Origin: Candidatus Bathyarchaeota archaeon
GTDB lineage: Archaea; Thermoproteota; Bathyarchaeia; Bathyarchaeales; Bathycorpusculaceae
DNA length: 64,000 bases
Direction of reading: 5' to 3'
NCBI GenBank assembly: GCA_026014705.1
Contig: JAOZHU010000005.1
Location: 1 to 64,000 of the forward strand
Every line of letters begins with the position of its first letter. Position 1 is the stretch's first letter. Under the pieces are notes generated by a model. That model saw only the letters and a list, made by a program, of their open reading frames with translations, had not been told where the DNA came from and searched no databases. Of this stretch, positions 32,954 to 42,613 are shown piece after piece. The translations under genes and the position numbers were made by a program.

Positions 32954-34009
32954 ATGATGCAGGAGTTTCCGTTGATAACGGTTGGCATCGTAGTTATGAA
33001 CAGAGATTGGATTATAGGCAGGATGCTTGCGTCTTTGCAGAGCCAAACGTACCCTCATGATAGGCTCTTTGTTCTCGTGGTTGACGGCGAAAGTACAGAC
33101 AAAACAGTGGAGACTGCACGGCGTATTCTGGAGAAATCTGATTTCAGCGGTTACGAAATTGTGGTTCAAAAGTGCAGCATTCCCGAGGGAAGAAACCTTT
33201 GCATCAAGAATATGCAGGGTGATTTGCTGCTTTTCTGGGACAGCGACGTGATTATGGAACCAAAAGCAGTGTCCATGCTGCTTGAAGTGATGAAGAAAGA
33301 GAAGGCAAGCATAGTAACTGCAAACGCAACCAAGATATCCGTTAATTCTGTAGATGAAATAGATGCCAAGTTGAATGAGGCAAAAACGGCTTTGCACCCA
33401 GATGAAACTTGCGAGGCGTTTGCGGTCGGGATGGGCAACACGCTTATCTCAAAGGAAGTATTTGGCAAAGTGACTTTTGACCCGGAATTAACCATTTGGG
33501 AGGACGGCGACTTTTCCATTCGCGCCAGAGAACAGAATTTTAGAATGCTTGCCAACAAAAAAATTGAAGTTTTTGACGTTAACATGATAAAGAAGACCTA
33601 TAGTGACATATACATCGATATGCCCCTGCGAAGCGCCATGAAAGGCATCAGAAAGAAGTCGAGAACTGAAGTTTTAGTGTACAAGAACGCGTTACCCTAT
33701 CTGGGCGTGATGAACTTCTTTCTTCGAAGAAAGAGATACGTGTTCTATCTGGGCTATCTTCCAGCGTTGTTATTATCCCTAATAGGCGTTTTAGCACAGA
33801 ACCTCATGATAGCCTTAATATTTCCAGTTTATCTGTTTTCTTTTGCAGTGTGGCAGTTTGCCAGAAGAGGTTTGGCGAAAGGCGCCAAGGCATTGATGAG
33901 AAGTCTGTTGGTGGGTTTCCCAAACGCGTTTTTCATTGCGTACTATTTCGCAAAATTTGGCTTGATCAAAAGCGGTTCGGGAACCAAGAAGGCTGCAAGT
34001 GTCTGTTGA
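32954..34009 (+). CDS. Membrane-associated family-2 glycosyltransferase
   Basis: About 351 aa; ATG 32954 or 32957. LITVGIVVMNRDWIIGRML, VVDGESTDKT and LLFWDSDVIMEP give the GT2 nucleotide-sugar site with DSD as metal motif. IWEDGDFSIRAR supplies the catalytic ED. Two C-terminal membrane segments (YLPALLLSLIGVLAQ; LIFPVYLFSFAVW) anchor it. Adds a sugar to a lipid-linked or surface glycan. 181 bases after the other transferase. Confidence 0.87.
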   Translation: MMQEFPLITVGIVVMNRDWIIGRMLASLQSQTYPHDRLFVLVVDGESTDKTVETARRILEKSDFSGYEIVVQKCSIPEGRNLCIKNMQGDLLLFWDSDVIMEPKAVSMLLEVMKKEKASIVTANATKISVNSVDEIDAKLNEAKTALHPDETCEAFAVGMGNTLISKEVFGKVTFDPELTIWEDGDFSIRAREQNFRMLANKKIEVFDVNMIKKTYSDIYIDMPLRSAMKGIRKKSRTEVLVYKNALPYLGVMNFFLRRKRYVFYLGYLPALLLSLIGVLAQNLMIALIFPVYLFSFAVWQFARRGLAKGAKALMRSLLVGFPNAFFIAYYFAKFGLIKSGSGTKKAASVC

Positions 34010-34108
34010 CGTTTTCAACACCCATTAATGCTGCATAGATTCACAGCTAGGTCAGTGTGGTAAACCTTTTTCAAACTGTTTCGTATTCTGATTTCAGAAG
34101 TGTTCACT

Positions 34109-34606
34109 ATGCCAAATAACACGTATAATCTTCGAGAGGAACTGGCGAAGTGGCTTACTGATTCAAAACGCGTTGTCGTAGCTGGAATCGGCAACCCAAT
34201 ACGCATGGATGACTTCGTAGGTGTAAAAATCGTTCAAAACCTGCAAGGCAAAGTGCCAGAAAACGTTTACCTAATCGAGTGTGAAACGGTTCCAGAAAGC
34301 TTTCTGCAACCGATAACCGAGTTCAAGCCAACGCATGTGCTTCTAGTCGACGCAGCAGTTCTGGGGTTGAAACCAGGCGAAGTTCGCCTCGTAGACCCTG
34401 AGCGCGCAACGGCGTTCCCTGCAATTTCCACGCATGTTTTGCCTCTGCGAATATTTTGTGAATACATCACCGCGACTACAAAAGCGAAAATCGCCTTGCT
34501 GCTGGTTGAACCTGGAAATGTAGAGTTCGGCGAAGGCTTGACGCTGGAAGTTCAAGCTGCCGCTGAAAAAATAACACAAATACTGTTAGAACTCTTGACT
34601 GCCTAA
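34109..34606 (+). CDS. [NiFe]-hydrogenase maturation endopeptidase (HycI/HyaD family)
   Basis: About 165 aa from ATG 34109. VVVAGIGNPIRMDDFVG carries the nickel-binding acid, LVDAAVLGLKPG the second Asp, and STHVLPL the His. This family checks nickel insertion and clips the large-subunit C-terminus; the MvhA-like protein ending in DPCxxCATH plus 25 residues is the obvious client. It lies 3.7 kb from that operon in its own unit, after the glycan genes. Confidence 0.92.
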   Translation: MPNNTYNLREELAKWLTDSKRVVVAGIGNPIRMDDFVGVKIVQNLQGKVPENVYLIECETVPESFLQPITEFKPTHVLLVDAAVLGLKPGEVRLVDPERATAFPAISTHVLPLRIFCEYITATTKAKIALLLVEPGNVEFGEGLTLEVQAAAEKITQILLELLTA

Positions 34607-34843
34607 TTGTTGCCTCAGCTGGTTGAACCCATTTTTGAAGATTTCCATAAGATTTTCGCTTCGCTATTAAAGTGAAAGGGCAGCGTTTTTGGACAGTTCA
34701 GCTGGCTCGTAGGTCTTGGGCGTCGTAGCTCATTATGCGGCTGTTTAGTTCTGATTCATATGGCTGATTCATAACTATTTTAACTCTTTTGAGAGCACAG
34801 TAGTGCAGTTTAACTGAAGTTGTTGGTTTAGATGAGGGGCGCC

Positions 34844-37468
34844 ATGGAACCGCTTAATGCAGTTTACGCTGACTTTGCCAGTGAGAAGAAGCTTAGAATT
34901 CTGCATGTGGATAACGATGCAGCGTTTTTGGCGGTTGCGGCGCGTTGTTTGGAGGAGCAAGGGGCATTCCAAGTTGACATGGCTTTTTCTGCTGACGAAG
35001 CTCTTGAAAAGCTGCGTAATGCAGACTATGACGTGGTTGTGGCTGATTACCAGATGCCTGAGAAAAACGGTTTAGAGCTCCTGAAAGAAATGCGTGAGGA
35101 AGGCATAGCGGTTCCGTTCATTTTGTTTACGTGTAAAGGTAAAGCGGAAATTGCCATCGAAGCCCTGAATTCAGGCGTGGAGCAGTATGTCGACAAGCAA
35201 GGGAATGCAGAAGCCACGTATGAAGAACTAAAGCACAGCATCTTGCGCGCTGTTAGAAGACGAAGAACAGAAAAGCAGCTGAGAGAGTCGGAAAGCCTTC
35301 TCCGCCAAATAACCGAGAACATACAGGATATGCTCATAGTAACCGATGAAAAGTTGGCGATCACGTGCACTAGTGCTTCGCTTAAGAATATTTTGGGATA
35401 CACACCGAGCGAAGTCATGGGAAAACACGTTTACCAGTTTATTCATCCCGATGACTTGACAAAAACTATGGATGCCGTGCAGCAGGCTTTCAAAGAGCGT
35501 TCTGGAGGGAAACTGGAGCTGCGCGTCAAAAGCGCTGATGGCGGCTACGTTTTGCTGGAAGGCGTGACCAAGGTCTTAACAGACGATGGCAACAATGTCA
35601 CTGGAATAATAATTACTTCTCGTGATGTTACCGAACAGAGGAAAACAGAGCAGACACTGAAAGACTCAGAGGAGAAGTACCGCAGACTGTTTGAGGAAGC
35701 CACAGATGCCATTTTCATCGCCGATTTCGAAACAGGAATACTCATCGATTGCAACAATGCGGCGGCGAAATTGATTGGCAGACCAAAATCAGAGCTAATC
35801 GGCATGCACCAAAGATTCCTTCATCCCGAAGAAGAGAATGGTCCAGAGTTCGGCAGGGTGTTTGAGAAACACCGCTCAGACAGCGAAGGGCAAATAGTTG
35901 AAGATCACATTATCACGAAAAACGGCGAAGTTAGGGATGTCACGATAAAGCCTAGTTTGATTGAGCTTAACGGTAGGAAGATTGTCCAAGGCATTTTCAG
36001 GGACATAACCGAGCAGAAAAGAGCAGAGCAAGCGTTAAGTAAATCGGAGGAAAAATACCGAAAATTGTTTGAAGAAGCCCTTGACGCGATTTTCGTTGCT
36101 GACGCCGAAACTGGAGTTCTTGTTGATTGCAACCGCGCTGCAACGAAACTTGTTGGCAGATCCAAATCAGAGATAATCGGAATGCACCAGCGTTTCCTGC
36201 ACCCTCCAGAAGAGATTGAAGGTGAATTCAGCAGAACCTTCAAGCAGCATCGCAGAGATAAAGAAGGATTTACGGTTGAGACCCAGATTATCACTAAGAA
36301 TGGGGAAATCAGAGATGTTGCAATAAAGGCTAACCTGTTTGAGGTTGATGGCAAGAAAATGCTTCTGGGATTATTCAGGGACATTACAGAAAGCAAAAGG
36401 ATGTCAGAGAAAGCCTATTTCCAAGCGCGCTTGCTGAACGCTGTGGGTCAGGCAATCATAGCCACAGACATTGCTGGAAACATCATTTATTGGAACAAGG
36501 CGGCAGAGCAACTTTACGGGTGGTCAGAAGACGAAGTTTTGGGTCGCAATGTCGAGGATATCACGCCTACAGAAAATTCAAAGGAGCAAGCAGCAGTACT
36601 GCTTAATAGACTATTGGCGGGTGAAAACTGGTCAGGCGAGTTCGTCGCTAAACGACGCGATGGCACTTCTTTTTCAGCGATTGTAACTGATGCGCCGATT
36701 TTTAATGACAAAGGAGAGGTAATTGGAATCATTAGCATTTCAACCGATATAAGCGAGCAGAAGTGGATGCAGGAAGTGTTTGACGACGCAATTGGGAAGG
36801 TTGCGGAGCTTAACGAAAAACTGCAGGTTGTCGGAAGCTTAAGTAGGCATGACATTCGGAACAAGCTTGCCACCTTAAACGGCAGGCTCTTCTTGCTGAA
36901 GAAGCGGCTTAGCGGCAACACGGAGGCTTTAAATCAACTGCGAGAAATGGAAGAGGCATCTCAGCAGATACTGCGCATTCTGGAATTCGAACGGATCTAC
37001 GAGCAGGTAGGCGCAGAGGAACTAACGTACATTGACGCTGAAAAGCACCTTAATGAAGCCGTTTCGCTTTTCTCCGACTTGAAAGGTGCAGAATTAATCA
37101 ACGAATGCCACGGTTTAATGGTGCTCGCAGACTCGCTGCTGCGGCAGGTATTCTACAACTTAATCGATAACACCCTGAAATACGGTGAAAAAACCAGCAA
37201 AATCCGAATTTACTACGTTCAAGAGAAAGATAAGCTGAAGCTTATCTACGAGGACAACGGTGTTGGGATCCCGGATGAAGTAAAAAAGAACCTTTTCAAA
37301 GAGGGCTTTGGCAGAGGCACAGGTTATGGGCTTTACTTGATGAAGCGAATATGCGAAGCTTATGGTTGGACGATTGAGGAAACAGGAAAGCATGGTCGAG
37401 GTGCACAGTTCACGATGACGATTCCGGGAATCAGCAAAGACGGCAGAAGAGGCTACGAAATCAGCTGA
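34844..37468 (+). CDS. Hybrid REC-PAS4 histidine kinase
   Basis: About 874 aa, no membrane segment. REC domain (~residues 15-135) has phospho-Asp in VVADYQMPEKNG. Four PAS domains follow; PAS2 and PAS3 are close copies (EATDAIFIADFETG / EALDAIFVADAETG and IGMHQRFLHP in both), implying recent duplication. A HisKA-like helix holds SRHDIRNKLATLNG (phospho-His), and the HATPase has NLIDNTLKYGE, EDNGVGIPDE and GTGYGLYLMKRI. ATG 34844 has GAGGGG upstream; an ATG at 34832 also exists. It probably senses cytoplasmic redox or small molecules. Confidence 0.9.
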   Translation: MEPLNAVYADFASEKKLRILHVDNDAAFLAVAARCLEEQGAFQVDMAFSADEALEKLRNADYDVVVADYQMPEKNGLELLKEMREEGIAVPFILFTCKGKAEIAIEALNSGVEQYVDKQGNAEATYEELKHSILRAVRRRRTEKQLRESESLLRQITENIQDMLIVTDEKLAITCTSASLKNILGYTPSEVMGKHVYQFIHPDDLTKTMDAVQQAFKERSGGKLELRVKSADGGYVLLEGVTKVLTDDGNNVTGIIITSRDVTEQRKTEQTLKDSEEKYRRLFEEATDAIFIADFETGILIDCNNAAAKLIGRPKSELIGMHQRFLHPEEENGPEFGRVFEKHRSDSEGQIVEDHIITKNGEVRDVTIKPSLIELNGRKIVQGIFRDITEQKRAEQALSKSEEKYRKLFEEALDAIFVADAETGVLVDCNRAATKLVGRSKSEIIGMHQRFLHPPEEIEGEFSRTFKQHRRDKEGFTVETQIITKNGEIRDVAIKANLFEVDGKKMLLGLFRDITESKRMSEKAYFQARLLNAVGQAIIATDIAGNIIYWNKAAEQLYGWSEDEVLGRNVEDITPTENSKEQAAVLLNRLLAGENWSGEFVAKRRDGTSFSAIVTDAPIFNDKGEVIGIISISTDISEQKWMQEVFDDAIGKVAELNEKLQVVGSLSRHDIRNKLATLNGRLFLLKKRLSGNTEALNQLREMEEASQQILRILEFERIYEQVGAEELTYIDAEKHLNEAVSLFSDLKGAELINECHGLMVLADSLLRQVFYNLIDNTLKYGEKTSKIRIYYVQEKDKLKLIYEDNGVGIPDEVKKNLFKEGFGRGTGYGLYLMKRICEAYGWTIEETGKHGRGAQFTMTIPGISKDGRRGYEIS

Positions 37469-37838
37469 TGCTGCTCTGACGCGCTCGCTGCAGACTATAT
37501 CCCCCTTATTTAAACTATGAGAGCAGGGCTCTGCTAAGGGGCTGTTTCTTGGAGCCAGCGTCATGCTGGGTTTACTTTTATGGTTTTTCCCGATGTTTTC
37601 AGAGTTTCTGTTAAGCTGCTGATTTCCTCTTTTGTTATCGTCGTTTAGCTCGTGGCAAACTTTGACCTGTGTAATCACATTTTTTCTTTGATTAGGAAGC
37701 CGCATTCGTTGTTTCCTTTGGTCATTGCGTTTTGACTATGCTTTGCAGAGTTCTTTTCAGCAGCATGCTGGTAAACTGTGCATTACTAATGCATACTTTA
37801 CCAGTGAAAAACAGATGCCTACAGGAAAGAAGGAAGAA
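37469..37838. other. Intergenic stretch with one strong hairpin
   Basis: About 370 bases between the kinase and tRNA-Gly. A minus-strand TATA-like element with GGGGG…TATAG lies at 37496-37518. The hairpin at 37768-37804 is listed separately. No coding frame convinces me. Confidence 0.4.
37768..37804. repeat. Long inverted repeat beside tRNA-Gly
   Basis: A 16-base left arm (starting CTGGTAAA) and right arm (ending TTTACCAG) pair at 14 of 16 positions around a TACTA loop; one mismatch is a G·U in the plus-strand RNA. It lies 35 bases past the 3' end of tRNA-Gly. Could be a structured RNA, a trailer element or a remnant of a small mobile palindrome. Confidence 0.6.
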
Positions 37839-37912
37839 TGCGGTCTCCGGGATTTGAACCCGGGTCGTCAGGTTGGGAACCTGATGTCCTAACCAAACTA
37901 GACTAAGACCGC
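37839..37912 (-). tRNA. tRNA-Gly (anticodon CCC)
   Basis: Reads GCGGTCT…AGACCGC on the minus strand with a 7-bp acceptor stem. D-stem is GTCT/GGAC. The anticodon arm TCAGG-TTCCCAA-CCTGA gives anticodon CCC, and the T-arm is CCGGG-TTTGAAT-CCCGG. Discriminator A; CCA is not encoded. No intron. Confidence 0.95.
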
Positions 37913-38038
37913 GCAATATGCACATATCACCAACACAAACAAACTTAAACTTTTATCCACAAAGCCATTAATTAACAGCATAATCGTTATTTCCCACCGA
38001 CAAGAAAAGAACGCATAGGACAGGAGAAAAACGCGCTT

Positions 38039-39109
38039 ATGCCTAAAAACTTCACTTACGCAAATGCGGGAGTAAACCGCGAGCAACGCCACGAATCCAA
38101 AAAGGCACTGAAGGCATTAGAGCAAACGTACAAGCACAGCCGCTATGGTGCAGTCATGCATTTGCCGTACAGCAACATTTTCCCCTACACCAAAAACACC
38201 TATTTGGACTTGACTATTGAAGGCGTCGGCACCAAAGTTCTACTGGCGCAGCTGGCAGAAAAATATGACACTATCGGCGTAGACGCCGTGGCTATGGCGG
38301 TTAACGACGTCATCCGTTCAGGCGCCACTCCGCTAGCTATTTCGGATAATATTCATGCGCAAGCCAGCAACCCTCAGCTTGTTAAGGCGTGGCTTGAAGG
38401 CATAGCGAAAGGCGCAGAAGAATCGGCGTGCCCAGTGGTCAGCGGGGAAATTGGCGACGTAGCCGAAATCATAAATGGCTTAAAGGTGGGCGTAGGCTTC
38501 GACATGGTTGTCGCAGCTATCGGGCAAGTTGCCGAACCACAAATAATCAGTGGGAAAAACATCAAGGCGGGCGACGCGATAGTCGGCTTAAGAAGCAGCG
38601 GCTTGCACAGCAACGGCATAAGCCTCGCGCGGAAAATCCTCTTTAAGCAGTGGGGCGGAAAATACGAGCCGCATGATATTCCAGAATGCTTAGAGAGGGA
38701 AATAGCCTTAGAGGCATTAGAGCCAACTAAAATCTACGTGAAACCATTCCTCAACGCAACGCGAGCGGTGAAGGTGAAAGCCGCCGTGCACGTAACAGGC
38801 GACGCCTACTTGAAATTCAACAATCTCACGCGGTTCTCGCAGGGCATAGGCTTCGAATTCACCAACTTCAACCCGCAACCCATCTTCGGTTTAATCCAGA
38901 AAACCGCCAGTGAATTAGGCTTAACCGTAACGGCTGAGGAGATGTTCAAAACCTTCAACATGGGCTGGGGCTTCGCCATAATCGTGAACAAGGAAGACGT
39001 GGACAAAGCCTTAGACATGCTCGGAGCTGAAGCCGAAGTAATAGGCAAAGTAACAGACACCCCGCAGGTAACCGTCCGCCATGGAAAACGGAAGCTGATT
39101 TTAGCATAA
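38039..39109 (+). CDS. purM: Phosphoribosylformylglycinamidine cyclo-ligase
   Basis: A 356-aa AIR synthetase, purine step 5, closing the imidazole ring with ATP. YLDLTIEGVGTKVLLAQ, DAVAMAVNDVIRSGATPL and GLRSSGLHSNGISLAR are the PurM active-site blocks, and MGWGFAIIV lies near the end. ATG start. Divergent from tRNA-Gly. First of four purine genes on this strand (purM-purS-purL-purQ), 58 bases before purS. Confidence 0.95.
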   Translation: MPKNFTYANAGVNREQRHESKKALKALEQTYKHSRYGAVMHLPYSNIFPYTKNTYLDLTIEGVGTKVLLAQLAEKYDTIGVDAVAMAVNDVIRSGATPLAISDNIHAQASNPQLVKAWLEGIAKGAEESACPVVSGEIGDVAEIINGLKVGVGFDMVVAAIGQVAEPQIISGKNIKAGDAIVGLRSSGLHSNGISLARKILFKQWGGKYEPHDIPECLEREIALEALEPTKIYVKPFLNATRAVKVKAAVHVTGDAYLKFNNLTRFSQGIGFEFTNFNPQPIFGLIQKTASELGLTVTAEEMFKTFNMGWGFAIIVNKEDVDKALDMLGAEAEVIGKVTDTPQVTVRHGKRKLILA

Positions 39110-39167
39110 AGTTTTGCTTGAATAGTGATGAAAGCGTTTAAATCCACTTCACCCACCATTTAAAAGC

Positions 39168-39419
39168 ATGAAATACCGCGCCAAAATAGAAGTCAGCCTC
39201 AAACCGGGACACAGCGACCCCGAAGGCGAAACCACAGCACGGTTACTGAAAGAATTAGGCTACGCGGTTCAAGCCGTTAACGTGAGCAAAGCCTACACAG
39301 TCAACCTCGAAGCCGCGTCACTGAAGGAAGCCAAAGCGAAAGCTGAAGAGATGAGCCGCAGGCTGCTGGCGAACCCGACAAAAGACAACTACACAATCAC
39401 CGTCGAGGAGCAAAAATGA
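39168..39419 (+). CDS. purS: FGAM synthase subunit PurS
   Basis: An 83-aa PurS: KIEVSLKPGHSDPEGETTARLLKELGY, then VNVSKAYTVNLEA. It links PurQ and PurL in the three-subunit FGAM synthase. Normal length. Its stop overlaps the purL ATG by four bases. Confidence 0.95.
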   Translation: MKYRAKIEVSLKPGHSDPEGETTARLLKELGYAVQAVNVSKAYTVNLEAASLKEAKAKAEEMSRRLLANPTKDNYTITVEEQK

Positions 39420-41794
39420 GCGCTAATCTCTTCCTCCGCAAAAACACTGCCTTTTCGCTTTTCGAAATAAACACACTCGAAGCCACTGACCAGCAACTGC
39501 AAGCGATAAGCAATGAATTGGGTTTAAGCTTAAGCCTGCAAGAAATGAAAGCCATCCAAACCTACTTCAACGCAAAAGGCAGAAACCCCACAGACGTGGA
39601 ACTACAAACCATCGCCCAAACATGGTCAGAGCACTGTTTTCACAAGACATTCAAAGGCAAAATCCGCATAGACGACAAAGAGATCAGCAGCCTCTTCCGC
39701 ACTTACATCGCAAAAGCCACAGAAGAAATCAAACCACGCTGGTGCATATCGGTTTTCGAGGACAACGCAGGCATAATCAGCTTCGACAAAGGCTACGGCA
39801 TAGCCGCCAAAGTAGAAACCCACAACCACCCCTCAGCAGTGGAGCCCTTCGGCGGCGCAGCCACAGGTGTAGGCGGCGTAATCCGCGACGTACTCGGAGT
39901 CTGGGCAGACCCCATTGCATGCACGGACGTACTAGGCTTCGGACCATTAAACTACGATTACGCTAAGCTTCCAGCAGGCATGAAACACCCAAAGTACGTG
40001 TACATGGGCGTCACCGCAGGCATAGGCACCTACGGCAACAACATGGGCATCCCAACAGTCAACGGCGCAATATACTTCGACGACAGCTACACAGGCAACG
40101 TCGTCGTCTACTGCGGCTGCATCGGCCTGTTGCTGCTTAACAAGTACAAGAAAAACGCCAAAGCAGGGCACCTCATCGTTGTTGCGGGTGGAAAAACAGG
40201 ACGCGACGGCATCCACGGCGTCACCTTCGCCTCGGCAGAGCTGACGGAGAAATCTGAAGAGGTTTCACGACCAGCTGTGCAAATCGCTGACCCAATCCAA
40301 GAGGAAAAACTGAAACGGGCGCTCATGGAAATACGCGACCGCGAACTGGGCTCAGCAACCACTGATTTAGGCGGAGGCGGCATGTCCTCAGCCATCGGCG
40401 AAACCGCGGAACGCTTCGGCTGCGGCGCCACAATTGAACTGGATAAGGTGCCATTGAAATACGCGGGACTGGCGCCTTGGGAAATCTACATTTCCGAGTC
40501 ACAAGAACGCATGCTCCTGACTGTTCCGCCCGAAAACACAGAAAAAGTTATGGCGATATTCGAGAAGGAAGATGTTGAAGCCACGGCGGTTGGCAAACTC
40601 ACCAGCGAAAAACGACTGCAACTCAGCTTTGAAGGCGTGACAGTCGCGGACATGGATATGCAGTTTCTGTTCGCGCCGCCGAAAAGCGTGAAAACCGCAA
40701 CCTTGCAGCCAGTTAACGTTGAAGAGCCACAGTTTCCTGAACCCGCAAACCTCACCGAAACCCTGCTGCGGCTAATGGCGGCGCCGAACATAGCTAGCAA
40801 AGAAAGCGTGGTTCGCATGTATGACCATGAAGTGAAAGGCAATACCGCGCTTAAGCCGCTGCACGGCGAATACGCTGGACCAAACGACGCCGCGGTTATA
40901 AAGCCGTTAGATAACTCGTGGAAGGGCTTAGCCATCTCATGCGGCATGAACCCGAATTATGGCAAGATTGACGCGTACTGGATGGCAGCCGCCGCCATAG
41001 ACGAAGCAGTGCGCAACAACGTGGCGGTTGGCGGACGCCGCATAGCCCTGCTGGACAATTTTGTGTGGGGCAACCCTGAAAAACCTGAGCGGTTAGGCTC
41101 GCTTGTGCGCGCATGCCAAGCCTGCTATGATGTTGCTACAGCATTAAAGACACCGTTCATCTCGGGAAAAGACAGCCTCTACAACGAGTCACCCCTCGGC
41201 ACAGTTACGCCCACGCTGTTAATCACGGCGGTAGGTATCGTCCCCGACGTGCGCTTAACAGTGTCAATTGACGCGAAAGCGCCGGGCAACCTGCTGTACA
41301 TAATCGGTAAAACTTACCCTGAACTCGGAGGCTCAGAATACTACAAACTTAACGGGTTCCTAGGCAAGTCGGTGCCCAAAGTCCGCGCCGTCCAAGCCAG
41401 AAAAACCTATTACGCATTAACCAAAGCCATCAGCGCAGGCACCGTGAAAGCGTGCCACGACCTGTCTGAAGGCGGTTTAGCTGTGGCGGCGGCGGAGATG
41501 GCGCTGGCAAGCGTCTACGGCGCAGAGTTAGACCTAAGAAAACTCGCTGAACCGTTAAAACGGGACGATTTCACCTTATTCTCCGAATCCAACAGTCGCT
41601 TCCTCTTAGAAGTCGCAGAGAAAGACCGAGAAAGCTTTGAAGCGATAATGAAGGGCAAAGCATGCACAGAAATCGGCAAAGTCACCAGAACCCCACGGTT
41701 GGTAATTCGCGGCTTCAAAGGTGATGTGACAGTTGATGCTTCAGTGGCAGATTTGCGTGCCAGTTGGAAACGAACCCTAAGCAGCGAGGCGTAA
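39416..41794 (+). CDS. purL: FGAM synthase large subunit
   Basis: A 792-aa small-type PurL, which makes formylglycinamidine with ATP and ammonia delivered from PurQ. TWSEHCFHKTFKG near residue 64, KVETHNHPSAVEPFGGAATGVGG near 142, and DLSEGGLAVAAAEMA near 683 are the family blocks. A little longer than many homologues (~720-740). ATGA overlap with purS and three bases before purQ. Nothing missing that I can see. Confidence 0.95.
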   Translation: MSANLFLRKNTAFSLFEINTLEATDQQLQAISNELGLSLSLQEMKAIQTYFNAKGRNPTDVELQTIAQTWSEHCFHKTFKGKIRIDDKEISSLFRTYIAKATEEIKPRWCISVFEDNAGIISFDKGYGIAAKVETHNHPSAVEPFGGAATGVGGVIRDVLGVWADPIACTDVLGFGPLNYDYAKLPAGMKHPKYVYMGVTAGIGTYGNNMGIPTVNGAIYFDDSYTGNVVVYCGCIGLLLLNKYKKNAKAGHLIVVAGGKTGRDGIHGVTFASAELTEKSEEVSRPAVQIADPIQEEKLKRALMEIRDRELGSATTDLGGGGMSSAIGETAERFGCGATIELDKVPLKYAGLAPWEIYISESQERMLLTVPPENTEKVMAIFEKEDVEATAVGKLTSEKRLQLSFEGVTVADMDMQFLFAPPKSVKTATLQPVNVEEPQFPEPANLTETLLRLMAAPNIASKESVVRMYDHEVKGNTALKPLHGEYAGPNDAAVIKPLDNSWKGLAISCGMNPNYGKIDAYWMAAAAIDEAVRNNVAVGGRRIALLDNFVWGNPEKPERLGSLVRACQACYDVATALKTPFISGKDSLYNESPLGTVTPTLLITAVGIVPDVRLTVSIDAKAPGNLLYIIGKTYPELGGSEYYKLNGFLGKSVPKVRAVQARKTYYALTKAISAGTVKACHDLSEGGLAVAAAEMALASVYGAELDLRKLAEPLKRDDFTLFSESNSRFLLEVAEKDRESFEAIMKGKACTEIGKVTRTPRLVIRGFKGDVTVDASVADLRASWKRTLSSEA

Positions 41795-41797
41795 AAA

Positions 41798-42613
41798 GTG
41801 AAACGCGAAGAAATAAAAACCCTCATCATGCGCGTCGGCGGCACAAACTGCGACGCCGAAACACAGCGGGCTTTCCGCGAGTTAGGTGCCCAAGCGGAAA
41901 CGCTGCACTTGAACGAGGTGGTTAAGCGCCGAAACCTGATGGATTACAATGCTCTGGTTTTTCCAGGAGGCTTCGCCCACGGCGACTACGTGCGTTCAGG
42001 CGCAATCTGGGCGCGGCTGGTGATGGCGAAACTGGGTAAAGAGCTAAAAGCGTTCATTGACGAGGGCAGACCGATACTTGGCATATGCAACGGCTTCCAA
42101 GTTCTAGTTGAAGAAGGCTTACTGCCTGGCTTCGAAGGCGTCAGCGCTTACCCTGAGGCGTCACTTGCGCCGAACATTCGCGGTTACCAGTGCCGTTGGG
42201 TTTACTTGAAAAACGAGAACCGCGGCAACTGCATTTTCACTGGCAAAGTTCCCGAAGGCAAAGTGCTCCGCATGCCCATTGCACACGGCGAAGGACGCTT
42301 CGTGTTGCCGAAGGAAAAAGAAGGCGCGTTGCTTGCGAAACTTTACGAGAATGACATGGTTGTGTTCCGCTACTGCGACAAGAACGGCGTAGCCGCAGAA
42401 GAAAAGTATCCCGTGAATCCAAACGGCGCATTTCATGACATAGCGGGAATCTGCAACCGCGAAGGCACGGTTTTCGGCATGATGCCGCATCCTGAACGCG
42501 CGTTTTACTGGTGGCAGCAACCCGACTGGACAAGGCAAACGCAGATGACGCAGTACGGCGACGGCAAACTAATCTTCGAAAGCATAGTCGAACACTTAGC
42601 TAAGCGCTGCTAA
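41798..42613 (+). CDS. purQ: FGAM synthase glutaminase subunit
   Basis: A 271-aa class I glutaminase. The catalytic Cys lies in ILGICNGFQVL (near residue 92), and the His/Glu pair in MMPHPERAFYW near the C-terminus. It makes ammonia from glutamine for PurL. GTG start. Its last 18 bases overlap the end of the convergent pfkB-family gene. Confidence 0.95.
   Translation: MKREEIKTLIMRVGGTNCDAETQRAFRELGAQAETLHLNEVVKRRNLMDYNALVFPGGFAHGDYVRSGAIWARLVMAKLGKELKAFIDEGRPILGICNGFQVLVEEGLLPGFEGVSAYPEASLAPNIRGYQCRWVYLKNENRGNCIFTGKVPEGKVLRMPIAHGEGRFVLPKEKEGALLAKLYENDMVVFRYCDKNGVAAEEKYPVNPNGAFHDIAGICNREGTVFGMMPHPERAFYWWQQPDWTRQTQMTQYGDGKLIFESIVEHLAKRC

Noticed and set aside
37160-37705. 181-codon open frame on the minus strand
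   Set aside because: It lies antisense to the conserved HATPase of the REC-PAS4 kinase and then runs into non-coding DNA; no family resemblance.
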